Assembly: GCA_035293985.1 (NCBI GenBank)
Contig: DATGLS010000046.1
Coordinates: forward strand, 1 to 63,886
Source of the DNA: JAVDCA01 sp035293985
GTDB lineage: Bacteria > Pseudomonadota > Alphaproteobacteria > Rhizobiales > Xanthobacteraceae
Length of the DNA stretch: 63,886 bases
Direction: 5' to 3'
Below, one piece after another: positions 9,101-15,500 of the stretch. The stretch's first letter is position 1; every line of letters starts with the position of its first letter. The notes under the pieces are model-generated. The model saw nothing but the letters and a program-made list of their open reading frames with translations. It did no database searches and had not been told where the DNA came from. The position numbers and the translations under genes were made by a program.

Positions 9101-9549
9101 GCGAGGCTGCCGAGCTGGCTCGACACCAGCGTTTCGGCCTGCGTGTTGCTCAGGTTCGCGATGGTCGTGGGGCTCAGCGCGCTGACCTGCGAGCCGGTCA
9201 GATCCGCGACATTCAGGGCGTCGAGGTCGGCCCGACCGAGGCCGGCGATTTGCTGGCCCTGCAACGACTGGATCTGTTGCTGCGAGAGCGATCCGATTTG
9301 GACGGGCGTGAAGTTCGCCGTCTGCATCGCCGCGATGGCCGAAAAGGTGCTGTAGGAGATCGCGCCGACCTGGGCGATGCTGAACGAGCCGATATCGGCC
9401 GCGGAGAGCGCGTTGATCTGCGGCGCCGTGAATCCGCCGACCTGCGCCGGCGTCATCACCGCGATGTCCGCGGTCGTCAGTTGCGATACCGTGGAAATGG
9501 GCAGCGCCGCAATCTGGCTCGGCGACAGGCCCGCGACGATCGAAGTCAT
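3148..9549 (-). CDS. Giant decapeptide-repeat protein with C-terminal metalloprotease-like domain
   Basis: This 2133-residue protein has two parts. Residues 1 to about 1840 are built from ~10-residue units of the form L-(S/T)-x-x-Q-(I/L/V)-x-x-L, for example LTAAQLGALS. In the middle these are grouped in about fourteen higher-order repeats of 108 residues. Residues ~1840-2133 form a non-repetitive globular domain with LQFNLSWDSSV at its start, the motif HEFTEVMGR at 2001-2009, then DLFRY, YFSIDGG and AAIGWNLT. This order recalls the bacterial secreted metalloprotease family NF038122, in which HE-x-x-E-x-MGR replaces the usual HExxH; that assignment is from memory. There is no N-terminal signal peptide, so secretion by a type I or flagellar type III route is possible but unproven. 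It is convergent to flgN-like and sits inside the flagellar region. The substrate is unknown. Confidence 0.85.
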   Translation of the reverse strand: MTSIVAGLSPSQIAALPISTVSQLTTADIAVMTPAQVGGFTAPQINALSAADIGSFSIAQVGAISYSTFSAIAAMQTANFTPVQIGSLSQQQIQSLQGQQIAGLGRADLDALNVADLTGSQVSALSPTTIANLSNTQAETLVSSQLGSLAAAQIQALTPTQLNNLDPTTIQSLNVTTLSPTQVGAVSVATLDNLSTTQIGQLTSPQAQALTSAQLNGLAAGNFNALNLSQLTGTQLGSLRTAAGNLSIAQINALTAGQVGALSAAGLNAMSATQLQALSALQIGGLTAAQLGAVSSATLNNFSAAQIGQLNATQVQGLTAAQLNNLNAASFNAINLANLTSAQLGGLTAATANLSAGQVNALTASEIGALSAPGLNDLSATQLQRLSSAQLAGLTAGQLGAISAATLNNFSPTQIGELGSAQVQALTTPQLNGLNAASFNALNLANLTGAQLGGLTAATANLSAGQINALTASEVGALSAPGLNHLSAMQLQALSAPQLGGLTASQLGSISVATLNNFSATQIGELNAPQLQALTAPQLNGLNATSLNAINLAHLTSGQLGSLTAATADLDAGQINSLTAGEIGALSVPGLNDLSATQLQSMSTQQLGGLTPAQLGSLSTATLNDFSATQIGELGTTQVQALTATQLNNLDAAGFDALNLANLTGAQLGGLTAAIRNLSAGQINALTASEIGALSAPGLNNLSSPQLQSLSAQQLGGLTASQLGAISAATLNNLSPAQIGGLTATQVQGLTAAQLNGLNTASFNALDLAHLTSGQLGGLTAAAANLSAGQINSLTPGEIGALSVPGLNNLSATRLQAVSAQQLGGLTASQLGSISTATLDNFSATQIGELNTAQLQGLAAAQLNGLNAGSLNAINLANLTSAQLGGLTSATANLSLGQINALTEGEIGALSAPGLNNLSVTQLQALSTQQLGGLTAAQLGSISTATLNNFSTAQIGELSTAQVQGLTAQQLNGLNAASFNAINLANLTSTQLAGLKAAAANLSAGQINSLTTGEIAALSAPGLNSLSSTQLQELSAPQLGGLTAAQLGAISTTTLNNFSSTQIGELSASQDQGLSAAQLNNLNAASFDALNLAHLTMAQLGGLSAAAANLSNGQINALTAGEVGAFSAPGLNHLSSTQLQELSAPQLGGLTAAQLGAISAATLNNFSAAQVGELSATQDQGLTAAQLNVLNAASFNALSLANLTSAQLGGLTAGAANLSTGQINSLTTSEIGALSAPGLNRLSATQLQTLSAPQVGGLTAAQLGAVSTATLNNFSAAQVGELAAAQDQGLTASQLNGLNAASFNALNLAQLTLAQLGGLTAATANLSASQINALTTSEIGALSAPGLNDLSATQLQELSAPQLAGLTSAQLGSISTATLDNFTPGQIGELNANQDQALTAAQLNGLNAASFNALNLANLTSAQLNGLAGAVANLSAGQVNALTAGEIGALSTSGFNKLAPQLQSLTASQLGGITSAQLGTISNATLNSFSPTQVGEFTATQDQGLTAAQLNNLNAASFNAIDLARLTIAQLGGLTSAVTNFSAGQVNSLTAGEIGALSIPGLNDFSVSQLQRLSPTQLRGLTAGQLGALPTATLNNFTSAQIGELTSPQVQALTATQLNGLNRTSLNAITITNLTSSQLGGLTTALANLSASQTSRLTPVEISALSVPGIGSLSPSQLQSLSPTQLGGFTAQQIGALPIATLNNFSPTQIGAFTPSQDQALSNAQISGLSTPNLQALNIANLTSDQASGITIATLDRLTASQVAALNQLNSPQIDSQLNNVGSLSPSAIAGLTSAQVSGLTAAQLGTLSSTQTAALLANHADALSIAQISTFSTAQLSSTTLVGANGGLQFNLSWDSSVGNAPTGYRNAVVAAAAGLSAVFSNNVVINIQVGYGEVDGSPISPSAAAENISFLGSDSYSSIRSALQSQALNSGYKASAAASLGATDPTGGSFELTTAEQKALGLAGASSSIDGYVGVSSAIGLEFNQTASGGYDAIGTLQHEFTEVMGRIGSVGAALGSGVYTPLDLFRYTSTNNGNPSQGTPERALTQQGPNTDYFSIDGGATNLGDYNPSNDGVDYADWSSNMAPDPFGYAFAGTTQPMSGNDAIEVAAIGWNLTANGINLARTATNKPLV
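4450..9000 (-). repeat. 324-bp tandem repeat array coding ~14 units of 108 residues
   Basis: Within the giant gene the segment (A/V)PGLN recurs fourteen times at about 324-base intervals, with matching flanks such as SATQLQxLSxxQLGGLTAxQLG. Boundaries are approximate because the flanking sequence is made of more diverged copies of the same ten-residue unit. Units differ by point changes rather than frameshifts. The twelfth (STSGFNKLAPQ) lacks a residue or two. The spacing is constant enough for slippage or unequal crossing-over to change copy number. Confidence 0.85.
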
Positions 9550-10289
9550 GGCGCGCTCTCGGTTGCTCCAAGAACGACGTAAGGAGGTTAAATCCCGAAG
9601 TAGGAATCCACGGCAATTGGATCCATCAAGGATCTCCGGCTCGCCACCGCAAGCTCGTTCCTCGGTCCGTTCCGCGCGGTGATAACAGATCGCGATTAAT
9701 TCGAATCTTAGGTATTTTGCTTTTCGCCGGAATGCTTAATGTTTCATTCGTGTTCCGCCTACTTTTCGCGTACGGCTAAAGTCGGCGCAGCTGTTCATGA
9801 CATCCGCCTCGCCTCGCGCGCTCACGCGGATATCGCAGCGAGCTTCCATGAGCGCGACGCAAGCGCACGCTCGACAGACGTCGCGACAAAGAGTGTCGCC
9901 GACGCGCGAAAAGACCATGCTTGCGCGATAGCAAAGGGAATCAAGGGCATTTCAATAAAACTCGGCGGACTCGCGCACGATCGGAATGGCGCTGCGCGGC
10001 ACCGTTGCGCGACCGCATGCCCGACCGAAAGCGCGGCGAAATCATCGGCGAATCGCGTTGTTGCGCCGGAGGAATTGGGACGCGCACGGCGCGCCGAGCG
10101 GCCGCTCGCCATCTGCCGCCGCCCTTTCCGGTCGACTTTCACTCGAAATATCAGTCGCCAGACAGGCGCAACTTAACCATGTTCCCTTACGTCACCTTAA
10201 TGACCGCAACCTATCCTGTCGCGAAGGGTGATATGGAGGTCCAGGAATCCTGAACGGGGTTCGGCGTCAAATGCAGCCAGGAGGCTGTA
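9550..10289. other. 740-base intergenic region
   Basis: It separates the giant repeat gene from flaG and is less GC-rich than its surroundings around 9690-9760. Short open frames here (for example 9736-9918 minus and 9739-10176 plus) have no recognisable motif and poor start signals, so I do not call a gene. It must carry the promoters of both divergent neighbours. A CtrA half-site TTAACCAT lies at 10173-10180, 110 bases before flaG. Confidence 0.5.
10173..10180 (+). promoter_or_regulatory. CtrA half-site upstream of flaG
   Basis: The octamer TTAACCAT, the form of the CtrA site seen in many alphaproteobacterial promoters. The second TTAA is 20 bases further on instead of 7, so only a half-site is present. 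Confidence 0.35.
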
Positions 10290-10640
10290 ATGGACACGGG
10301 CGTTACAATCAAACCTAATCCGGGCGTGGTCGCGCAGACCTACGCGCCGTCGATTATTGCCTCGCCCGATCCCGTAGCCACCGATCTTCCGGCGCCGAAA
10401 GCCGTGGTGGCGCCGACCGCGACGACGGACGCGCGCAACGACGCGCCGGCGACCACGCACGAGACGATCATCGACCCGCAGACCCGCGAGCTGATCTATC
10501 GCGTCATCGACGTGCAGACGCGCCAGGTGGTGCGCCAGGTGCCCGACGAGGCGTTGCTGCGGGTGCGCGCCTACGCGCAGGCGATGGCCAACGGGGACAC
10601 GCCGGTCCAGGCGCTCAATCAGGCCGACGTCCAGGTCTGA
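10290..10640 (+). CDS. FlaG-like flagellar protein
   Basis: A 116-residue protein. Residues 1-60 are Pro/Ala/Thr-rich and probably disordered. Residues 62-105 (ETIIDPQTRELIYRVIDVQT, then RQVVRQVPDEALLRVRAYAQAM) match the FlaG pattern of a beta-hairpin followed by V-x-R-Q-(I/V)-P and a helix. FlaG proteins affect filament length or stability in other bacteria; the function here is inferred. The ATG has a strong AGGAGG site eight bases upstream. It lies upstream of the flagellin block in the same direction. Confidence 0.7.
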   Translation: MDTGVTIKPNPGVVAQTYAPSIIASPDPVATDLPAPKAVVAPTATTDARNDAPATTHETIIDPQTRELIYRVIDVQTRQVVRQVPDEALLRVRAYAQAMANGDTPVQALNQADVQV

Positions 10641-10676
10641 CGCCACGATGGCCCCGGCCGGCGCGGCATTGCCGGC

Positions 10677-10695
10677 TTAAGCACCCATTAACCAT
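10677..10695 (+). promoter_or_regulatory. CtrA-type box upstream of the TPR/ATP-grasp gene
   Basis: TTAA-N7-TTAACCAT with half-sites at 10677-10680 and 10688-10691, a perfect match to the CtrA consensus, 93 bases before the start codon. Confidence 0.6.
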
Positions 10696-10787
10696 GTCGG
10701 CCTAGCAATTTCAGGGGCGATCGGTGCCGCCGCCGCTATTGCGGCGCGCCCGCGAGGCCGGCGCACACCAGCGGAACAAGAACGACG

Positions 10788-13160
10788 ATGAGCGCCCCCA
10801 CGACCGAAGAGCTCACCCAGCAGGGCCTCGCCCACCACCGCGCCGGAGATCTCGCGCGTGCCGAGAAGCTCTACCGCGCAGTGCTCGAGCGCAATCCGGC
10901 CGATCTCAACGCGCTGCAGTTATTGGCAGCCCTTACTCACGCGACCGGCCGCACCCAGCAGGCGATCCTGCTGTTCGAGCGGGCCGTCGCGACGATCGAG
11001 GCCACGGGCGGCGGGGAGGCGAAGCACGCCGCGTTGTTCAACAATCTCGGCAATGCACTGCGCGATGCCCGCCGTGGCCACGATGCGGTAGCGGTCTTTC
11101 GGCGCGGCATCGCGCTCGATCCGCGATTGCCCGAGCTGCACGCCAATCTCGCCAACGAGCTGCATGCACAGAACGATTTCGCCGGCGCCGCCGCGAGCTT
11201 CGAGCAGGCGGTGGCGTTGGCGCCCGACAACCGCAATTTTGCGCTCAGCCTCGCCAATGCCCATGCGGCCGTGGGACGCCACGACGACGCGATCGCGCGG
11301 CTGCAGGCGCTGCTGCAGGTCGCGCCAGCCGATGTCGATGCCATCCGTGTCGACACGTTGGGCGCGCTCGGCCGCGTGCTCGCCTCCGCCGGCCGCCTCG
11401 ACGAGGCGATCGCGAGTTTCCGCGCCGCCGTCGCGGCGGATCCCGCTTCGTGCCCGGCCCGGCTCAACCTCGCGGCCGCGCTGGTGCTCGCCGGCCAGAT
11501 GGAGACGGCGGCCGAGATCCTCTCCGCGCTCGCGCGCGAGCGCCCGGACGATCCGGCGGTGCAATGGGACCTGGCGGTCGCGCTGCACGGGCTCAACCGG
11601 CCGGAGCCGGCGCTCGCGGCGCTCGCCCGTCTCCTCGCGCTGCGCCCGAACGACGCCAGTGCGCTCCTGCTGATGGCGATGATTCATCACGCCGCCGGCA
11701 ACCTCAATGAGGCGCTGGCGAGCTGCACCGCGGCGCTGCGCGCAAACCCCGCGCTGAACGAGGCGCTGCTGCGGCTCGCCGTCATCCTCGCCGATCTCGG
11801 CCGGCACGAGCAGGCGATCGAGGCGAGCCGGCAGCTGCTGGCAGTCGATCCGGACAATGCGGCGGCGCTGTGCGTCCTCGGCGGCTCGCTCGCCCGCACC
11901 CACCAGGGGCCGGCCGCGCTCGACGCCTATACGCGCTGCCTGCGCGTCAAGCCCGACTATCTGCCGGCCCGCTACCTGCTCGGCCTCCTGCTCAAGGACA
12001 TGGGCCAGCCCGCCCTCGCAGAGAGCGCGCTGCGCGCCGCGCTCGAGCTCGCGCCCGACCATGTCGGCGCCCATATCGAGCTCGGCAACGTGCTGCAGGC
12101 GCTCGGCCGTGCCGAGGAGTCGCGTCAGAGCTACGCGCGCGCCCAGGCGCTGCGCCCGCTCAACAAGCTGCCGACCACGACCGCGGAGCCGGACTTCGCC
12201 GTACTGGTGATCATGGCGCCCGGCGCCGGCAACACGCCGTACCGCTACCTGATCGGCAAGAACAGCTACGAGTGCAACCTTTACGCCCTGTTGCCGAACG
12301 TCGAGCCCGACCTCGAGCTCCTGCGGGCGAGCGGCGACATCGTGCTGAACCTCATCTCCGATGCCGATCAGGGCCGCGACATGCTGGCAACCGCGGCAGC
12401 GCTGGTCGACCGCATCGGTCGGCCGGTCATCAACCACCCGGGCCGGATCATGTGCACCAGTCGCGACGCCATCGCGCGGCTGCCGGCGATCGCGCGCTGC
12501 CGCATCCCACGCACGCTGCGCTGCCCGGCCGCCGCTCTCGGCGGCGTAGCCGGGCGCATCGGCCTTCCGCTGCTGCTGCGCACCCCCGGTACGCACGGCG
12601 GCGATGCGTTCGAGAAGATCGATACGCCGGCGGAGATCGATGCTTTCGTGAAGCAGTATCCGGCCGACGAATACTACGTCACCGAGTTCGTCGACTATCG
12701 CGCGACGGATGGGCTCTACCGCAAATACCGCATGATCCTGGTCGACGGCGTCCTCCTGCCCTATCACCTCGCGATCCACGATCATTGGAAAATCCACCAC
12801 TTCCGCACCGTGATGGACCAGAACCGGTGGATGCAGGACGAGGAGGCGGCGTTCCTCGACAATCCGGGCGCCGTGTTCGCCGAGCCGCACCAGGCGGCGC
12901 TGCACGAGATCGCCCGCATCCTTGGCCTCGAATTCGTCGGCGTCGACTGCTCGATTGACCCCGCCGGCAACGTGCTGATCTTCGAGGTCAATGCCTCGAT
13001 GCTGATCCACGACGACAACGCCGACTACGCCTACAAGGCGCCGCACGTGGCGCGCATCAAGGCGACCTTCGACGCCATGCTGGCGCGCCACGCGCTGGCC
13101 GCCCGCCTCGCCGCGGCGCACGGCACCGCAAATCCGCCACGCGCCGCAGCCGCCGGCTGA
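10788..13160 (+). CDS. TPR protein fused to an ATP-grasp-like domain
   Basis: A 790-residue protein. Residues ~5-450 hold about twelve tetratricopeptide repeats (units such as ALLQVAPADVDAIRVDTLGALGRVLASAG and AVILADLGRHEQAIEASRQLLAVDPDN). After a linker, residues ~465-770 resemble an ATP-grasp fold: FAVLVIMAPGAGNTPYRYL, a central PLLLRTPGTHGGDAF loop, EYYVTEFVDY, and the metal-binding end GVDCSIDPAGNVLIFEVNAS. ATP-grasp enzymes join a carboxylate to an amine through an acyl-phosphate. The TPR part probably recruits a protein substrate. Placed just before two flagellin genes, with a CtrA box upstream, it may modify flagellin or an export partner; that is inference. No substrate can be named. 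Confidence 0.8.
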   Translation: MSAPTTEELTQQGLAHHRAGDLARAEKLYRAVLERNPADLNALQLLAALTHATGRTQQAILLFERAVATIEATGGGEAKHAALFNNLGNALRDARRGHDAVAVFRRGIALDPRLPELHANLANELHAQNDFAGAAASFEQAVALAPDNRNFALSLANAHAAVGRHDDAIARLQALLQVAPADVDAIRVDTLGALGRVLASAGRLDEAIASFRAAVAADPASCPARLNLAAALVLAGQMETAAEILSALARERPDDPAVQWDLAVALHGLNRPEPALAALARLLALRPNDASALLLMAMIHHAAGNLNEALASCTAALRANPALNEALLRLAVILADLGRHEQAIEASRQLLAVDPDNAAALCVLGGSLARTHQGPAALDAYTRCLRVKPDYLPARYLLGLLLKDMGQPALAESALRAALELAPDHVGAHIELGNVLQALGRAEESRQSYARAQALRPLNKLPTTTAEPDFAVLVIMAPGAGNTPYRYLIGKNSYECNLYALLPNVEPDLELLRASGDIVLNLISDADQGRDMLATAAALVDRIGRPVINHPGRIMCTSRDAIARLPAIARCRIPRTLRCPAAALGGVAGRIGLPLLLRTPGTHGGDAFEKIDTPAEIDAFVKQYPADEYYVTEFVDYRATDGLYRKYRMILVDGVLLPYHLAIHDHWKIHHFRTVMDQNRWMQDEEAAFLDNPGAVFAEPHQAALHEIARILGLEFVGVDCSIDPAGNVLIFEVNASMLIHDDNADYAYKAPHVARIKATFDAMLARHALAARLAAAHGTANPPRAAAAG

Positions 13161-13396
13161 TCGACCCCTCCGAAAGCGCCTCGACACGGCCCGGCTGAGC
13201 GCGCGTGACGCGCGTCCGCGCCTGATTTCTTCTCAAACACTCGCTTGCTCGCCGGGCGGTCGCGCACGATTCGCAGGCCGCCGAACGCACGTGCGCCGGA
13301 GAACTGGTTAGGGTTCTCTTGAGATTTATGGTTAAGCAAAAGCGAATGCATCGACCTGAACAGTATATAGAGTCGAGTTGTTAAGGAGACAGGAAA

Positions 13397-13404
13397 TTAA
13401 CCAT
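13397..13404 (+). promoter_or_regulatory. CtrA half-site upstream of flagellin 1
   Basis: TTAACCAT, 110 bases before the flagellin start. A reverse copy (ATGGTTAA) lies at 13328-13335. Neither has a second TTAA at the 7-base spacing. Confidence 0.35.
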
Positions 13405-13449
13405 GTTTTTTTACTTGGCATTACATCGCGGCGTGGGATGACGGCGGAC

Positions 13450-13492
13450 CTCGATCCTGGAAGGGTCGAGAACAACCACGGCCCGCAGGGCC
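13450..13492 (+). promoter_or_regulatory. Two stem-loops in the flagellin 1 leader
   Basis: The first stem pairs CTCGATCC (13450-13457) with GGGTCGAG (13463-13470), with one G-U pair. The second pairs GGCCC (13480-13484) with GGGCC (13488-13492). They end about ten bases before the AGAAAGG ribosome site. FlbT, encoded downstream, is known in Caulobacter to act on the flagellin mRNA leader, so this structure is a plausible target; that link is inference. Confidence 0.4.
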
Positions 13493-13514
13493 ATCGACCA
13501 GAAAGGTTCGACCA

Positions 13515-15311
13515 ATGTCTGACATCACTCTGTCCGCCGGCGTCCGGCAGAACCTCCTCTCGCTGCAGAGCACTGCGTCACTGCTGTCCACGACGCAGAA
13601 CGACCTTGCCACGGGTAAGAAGGTCAACTCGGCAGCCGACAATCCGACCAACTTCTTCACCTCCCAGTCGCTGAACAACCGGGCCAACGACTTGAGCGCG
13701 CTGCTCGACTCGATCGGCCAGGCGCAGCAGACCGTGAACCAGGCCGAATCCGGCATCACCTCGCTCACCAACCTCGTGCAGTCGGCGAAGTCGCTGGCCA
13801 CGCAGGCCCAGCAGGCGACCACCGGCACCGTGAACTACACGGCGATCACCGGCACGCAGGCGATCGCGGCCGACACGACCCGCGTCACCAGCACCGCGAC
13901 CGTCGCCAGCGCCGTCGCCGGCGTCACTGCCTCGGTGCAATCGAGCGCCACCCTCGATTCGACCGGCCTCGGCAACCTCTCCAACGGCGACACGCTGACC
14001 TTCCAGCTCGGCTCGGGAACGACCTACACGGCGACGTTCACGACCTCCGGCGCGACCGGCAACTCGTTCACCACCGCCGCCAATCTGCGGACCATCCTCA
14101 CCGCCGACTTCGGTTCGGCCGCGACGGTCAGCGGAACCACCGGCGCCACGGTGACGAGCAACGACGTGAGCAACGACTTCACGATCGGTGGAACGGGCGC
14201 CGCGCACGCGCGTAGCGGCAACGCGACCGACTTCCAGGCAGTCAACCACACGCTCGGCGACGCGCTGACGATCACGGACGCGGCTGGACATTCGGCCAAC
14301 TTCTACTACGTGGCCAGCAATGCCAGCGCCGCCAACGGCACCTTCACGACGGCCACCGACGCGGTCAACGCGATCAACAACGCCGCGTCGAACGTCCATG
14401 CCAACATCACTGCCTCGGCGCCGGGCGGCAACCTCGAGCTTGATGCGAACAACAGCATCACGGTCGCGGGCAACATCGGCAGCGCGCTCGGCATCAACGG
14501 CACGGCCAGCGCCAACTACAACTCGACCCTTGCCGGCATCACCGGAAACCTGACCGTCCAGGTCGCCGGCAACTCGGCGCATACCCTCACGTTCGGCTCG
14601 GCCAACGGCCAGATCAGCACCAAGGCCCAGCTGACTACCGCGCTGAGTGGGCTTACGGATATCACCGGGGGATTCAATTCCACCAACGATATCCAGTTCA
14701 CGCCATCGAGCAGCGCGGCAGTGACGATCGGCGGTACCCCGTCGACCGTGACGGCCCTCGGCCTCTCGCTCGGAACCTCGACGCCGGTCGGGACGGTCGT
14801 GACGGCGAACGCGACCCGCACGAGCCTGCAGAACCAGTACAACGATCTGCTCACGCAGATGGACCAGCTGGCGAGCGACTCGTCCTACAACGGCATCAAC
14901 CTGCTCGCCGGCAACAACCTGAAGGTCACCTTCAACGAGACTGGCACCAGCTCGCTGACCATTCAGGGTGTGAACTTCAGCGCAACTGGCCTCGGCTTGA
15001 CGGCGGTCAGCGGCAATGGGTTCCAGGACAACAACAACATTGCCAACACGATCACGTCCCTGAACACGGCGTTGACCACGCTGCGAACCCAGGCGGCGAG
15101 CTTCGGCTCCAACCTCTCGACCGTGCAGACCCGTCAGGACTTCACCAAGGACCTGATCAACACCCTGCAGACCGGCGCGAACAACCTCGTCCTGGCCGAC
15201 ACCAACCAGGAAGGTGCCAACCTGCTCGCACTGCAGACCCGTCAGCAGCTCGCGATCACCTCGCTGTCGCTGTCGTCGCAGTCCGACCAGGCGATCCTGA
15301 AGATCCTCTGA
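13515..15311 (+). CDS. Flagellin (copy 1)
   Basis: A 598-residue filament subunit. The N-terminal D0/D1 region (SDITLSAGVRQNLLSLQSTA, then TGKKVNSAADNPTNFF and SLNNRANDLSALLDSIGQAQQT) and C-terminal helices (NDLLTQMDQLASDSSYNGINLL, ending QQLAITSLSLSSQSDQAILKIL) are typical. Between them, residues ~105-420 form a large Thr/Ala/Asn-rich insert with strand-like segments such as NGDTLTFQLGSGTTYTATFT, of the kind seen in Bradyrhizobium-type flagellins. It is much longer than the ~270-400 residues of minimal alphaproteobacterial flagellins. A ribosome site AGAAAGG precedes the ATG and a strong terminator follows. The gene is a tandem paralogue of the next one; likely substrate of the nearby TPR-glycosyltransferases. 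Confidence 0.96.
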   Translation: MSDITLSAGVRQNLLSLQSTASLLSTTQNDLATGKKVNSAADNPTNFFTSQSLNNRANDLSALLDSIGQAQQTVNQAESGITSLTNLVQSAKSLATQAQQATTGTVNYTAITGTQAIAADTTRVTSTATVASAVAGVTASVQSSATLDSTGLGNLSNGDTLTFQLGSGTTYTATFTTSGATGNSFTTAANLRTILTADFGSAATVSGTTGATVTSNDVSNDFTIGGTGAAHARSGNATDFQAVNHTLGDALTITDAAGHSANFYYVASNASAANGTFTTATDAVNAINNAASNVHANITASAPGGNLELDANNSITVAGNIGSALGINGTASANYNSTLAGITGNLTVQVAGNSAHTLTFGSANGQISTKAQLTTALSGLTDITGGFNSTNDIQFTPSSSAAVTIGGTPSTVTALGLSLGTSTPVGTVVTANATRTSLQNQYNDLLTQMDQLASDSSYNGINLLAGNNLKVTFNETGTSSLTIQGVNFSATGLGLTAVSGNGFQDNNNIANTITSLNTALTTLRTQAASFGSNLSTVQTRQDFTKDLINTLQTGANNLVLADTNQEGANLLALQTRQQLAITSLSLSSQSDQAILKIL

Positions 15312-15336
15312 TCGCTAAGGCGCGTTCCATCGACCG

Positions 15337-15367
15337 GCGGCGGGGCCTCGGCCCCGCCGCTTTTTTT
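15337..15367 (+). terminator. Rho-independent terminator of flagellin 1
   Basis: A GC-rich stem GCGGCGGGGCC (15337-15347) pairs with GGCCCCGCCGC (15350-15360) and is followed by seven T residues, a classic intrinsic terminator 25 bases after the stop codon. Confidence 0.92.
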
Positions 15368-15395
15368 ATGGACGCGCGGTAGTACCGCCCCGGCA

Positions 15396-15410
15396 TTAAC
15401 CCCTCGTTGA
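15396..15410 (+). promoter_or_regulatory. Near-consensus CtrA box upstream of flagellin 2
   Basis: TTAA at 15396-15399, seven bases, then TTGA at 15407-15410, one mismatch from the full consensus. It lies 91 bases upstream of the flagellin 2 start. Confidence 0.35.
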
Positions 15411-15500
15411 GGTATCATTTACCGAACATTAGGGTTACCGAATCATTATCAGCTCACGTCGCGAAGGCGCATTTCGCCGTCGAAACCGAGGATGTGAGCC

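Larger units (their letters stand above)
13161..13514. other. Promoter and leader region of flagellin 1
   Basis: 354 bases without a gene. It holds CtrA half-sites at 13328-13335 (reverse) and 13397-13404 (forward), an AT-richer stretch at 13321-13420 that is the likely promoter, and two stem-loops just before the flagellin ribosome site. No sigma-54 element with correct spacing was found. Confidence 0.5.

Noticed and set aside
6151..9582. Long plus-strand frames (up to 615 codons) opposite the giant repeat gene
   Set aside because: They are Arg/Gly/Glu-rich shadows produced by the regular codon pattern of the minus-strand repeats, with no start signals or domains.
7676..9616. A 646-codon minus-strand frame in another phase of the repeat gene
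   Set aside because: It is an out-of-frame reading of the same repeats, rich in Arg and Ala. The 2133-residue frame shows the meaningful repeat and the protease-like domain.
9736..10176. Small frames in the 9550-10289 gap
   Set aside because: No ribosome site, domain or convincing start. Composition does not match the coding bias of neighbours.
13330..13343. A GG-N10-GC match before flagellin 1
   Set aside because: The surrounding bases (TGGTTA and AAGCG) do not match the -24 and -12 consensus, and such minimal matches are common in GC-rich DNA.
13417..13432. TGGCAT-N-CGC as a sigma-54 promoter of flagellin 1
   Set aside because: The GG to GC distance is 9 or 12 bases instead of 10.
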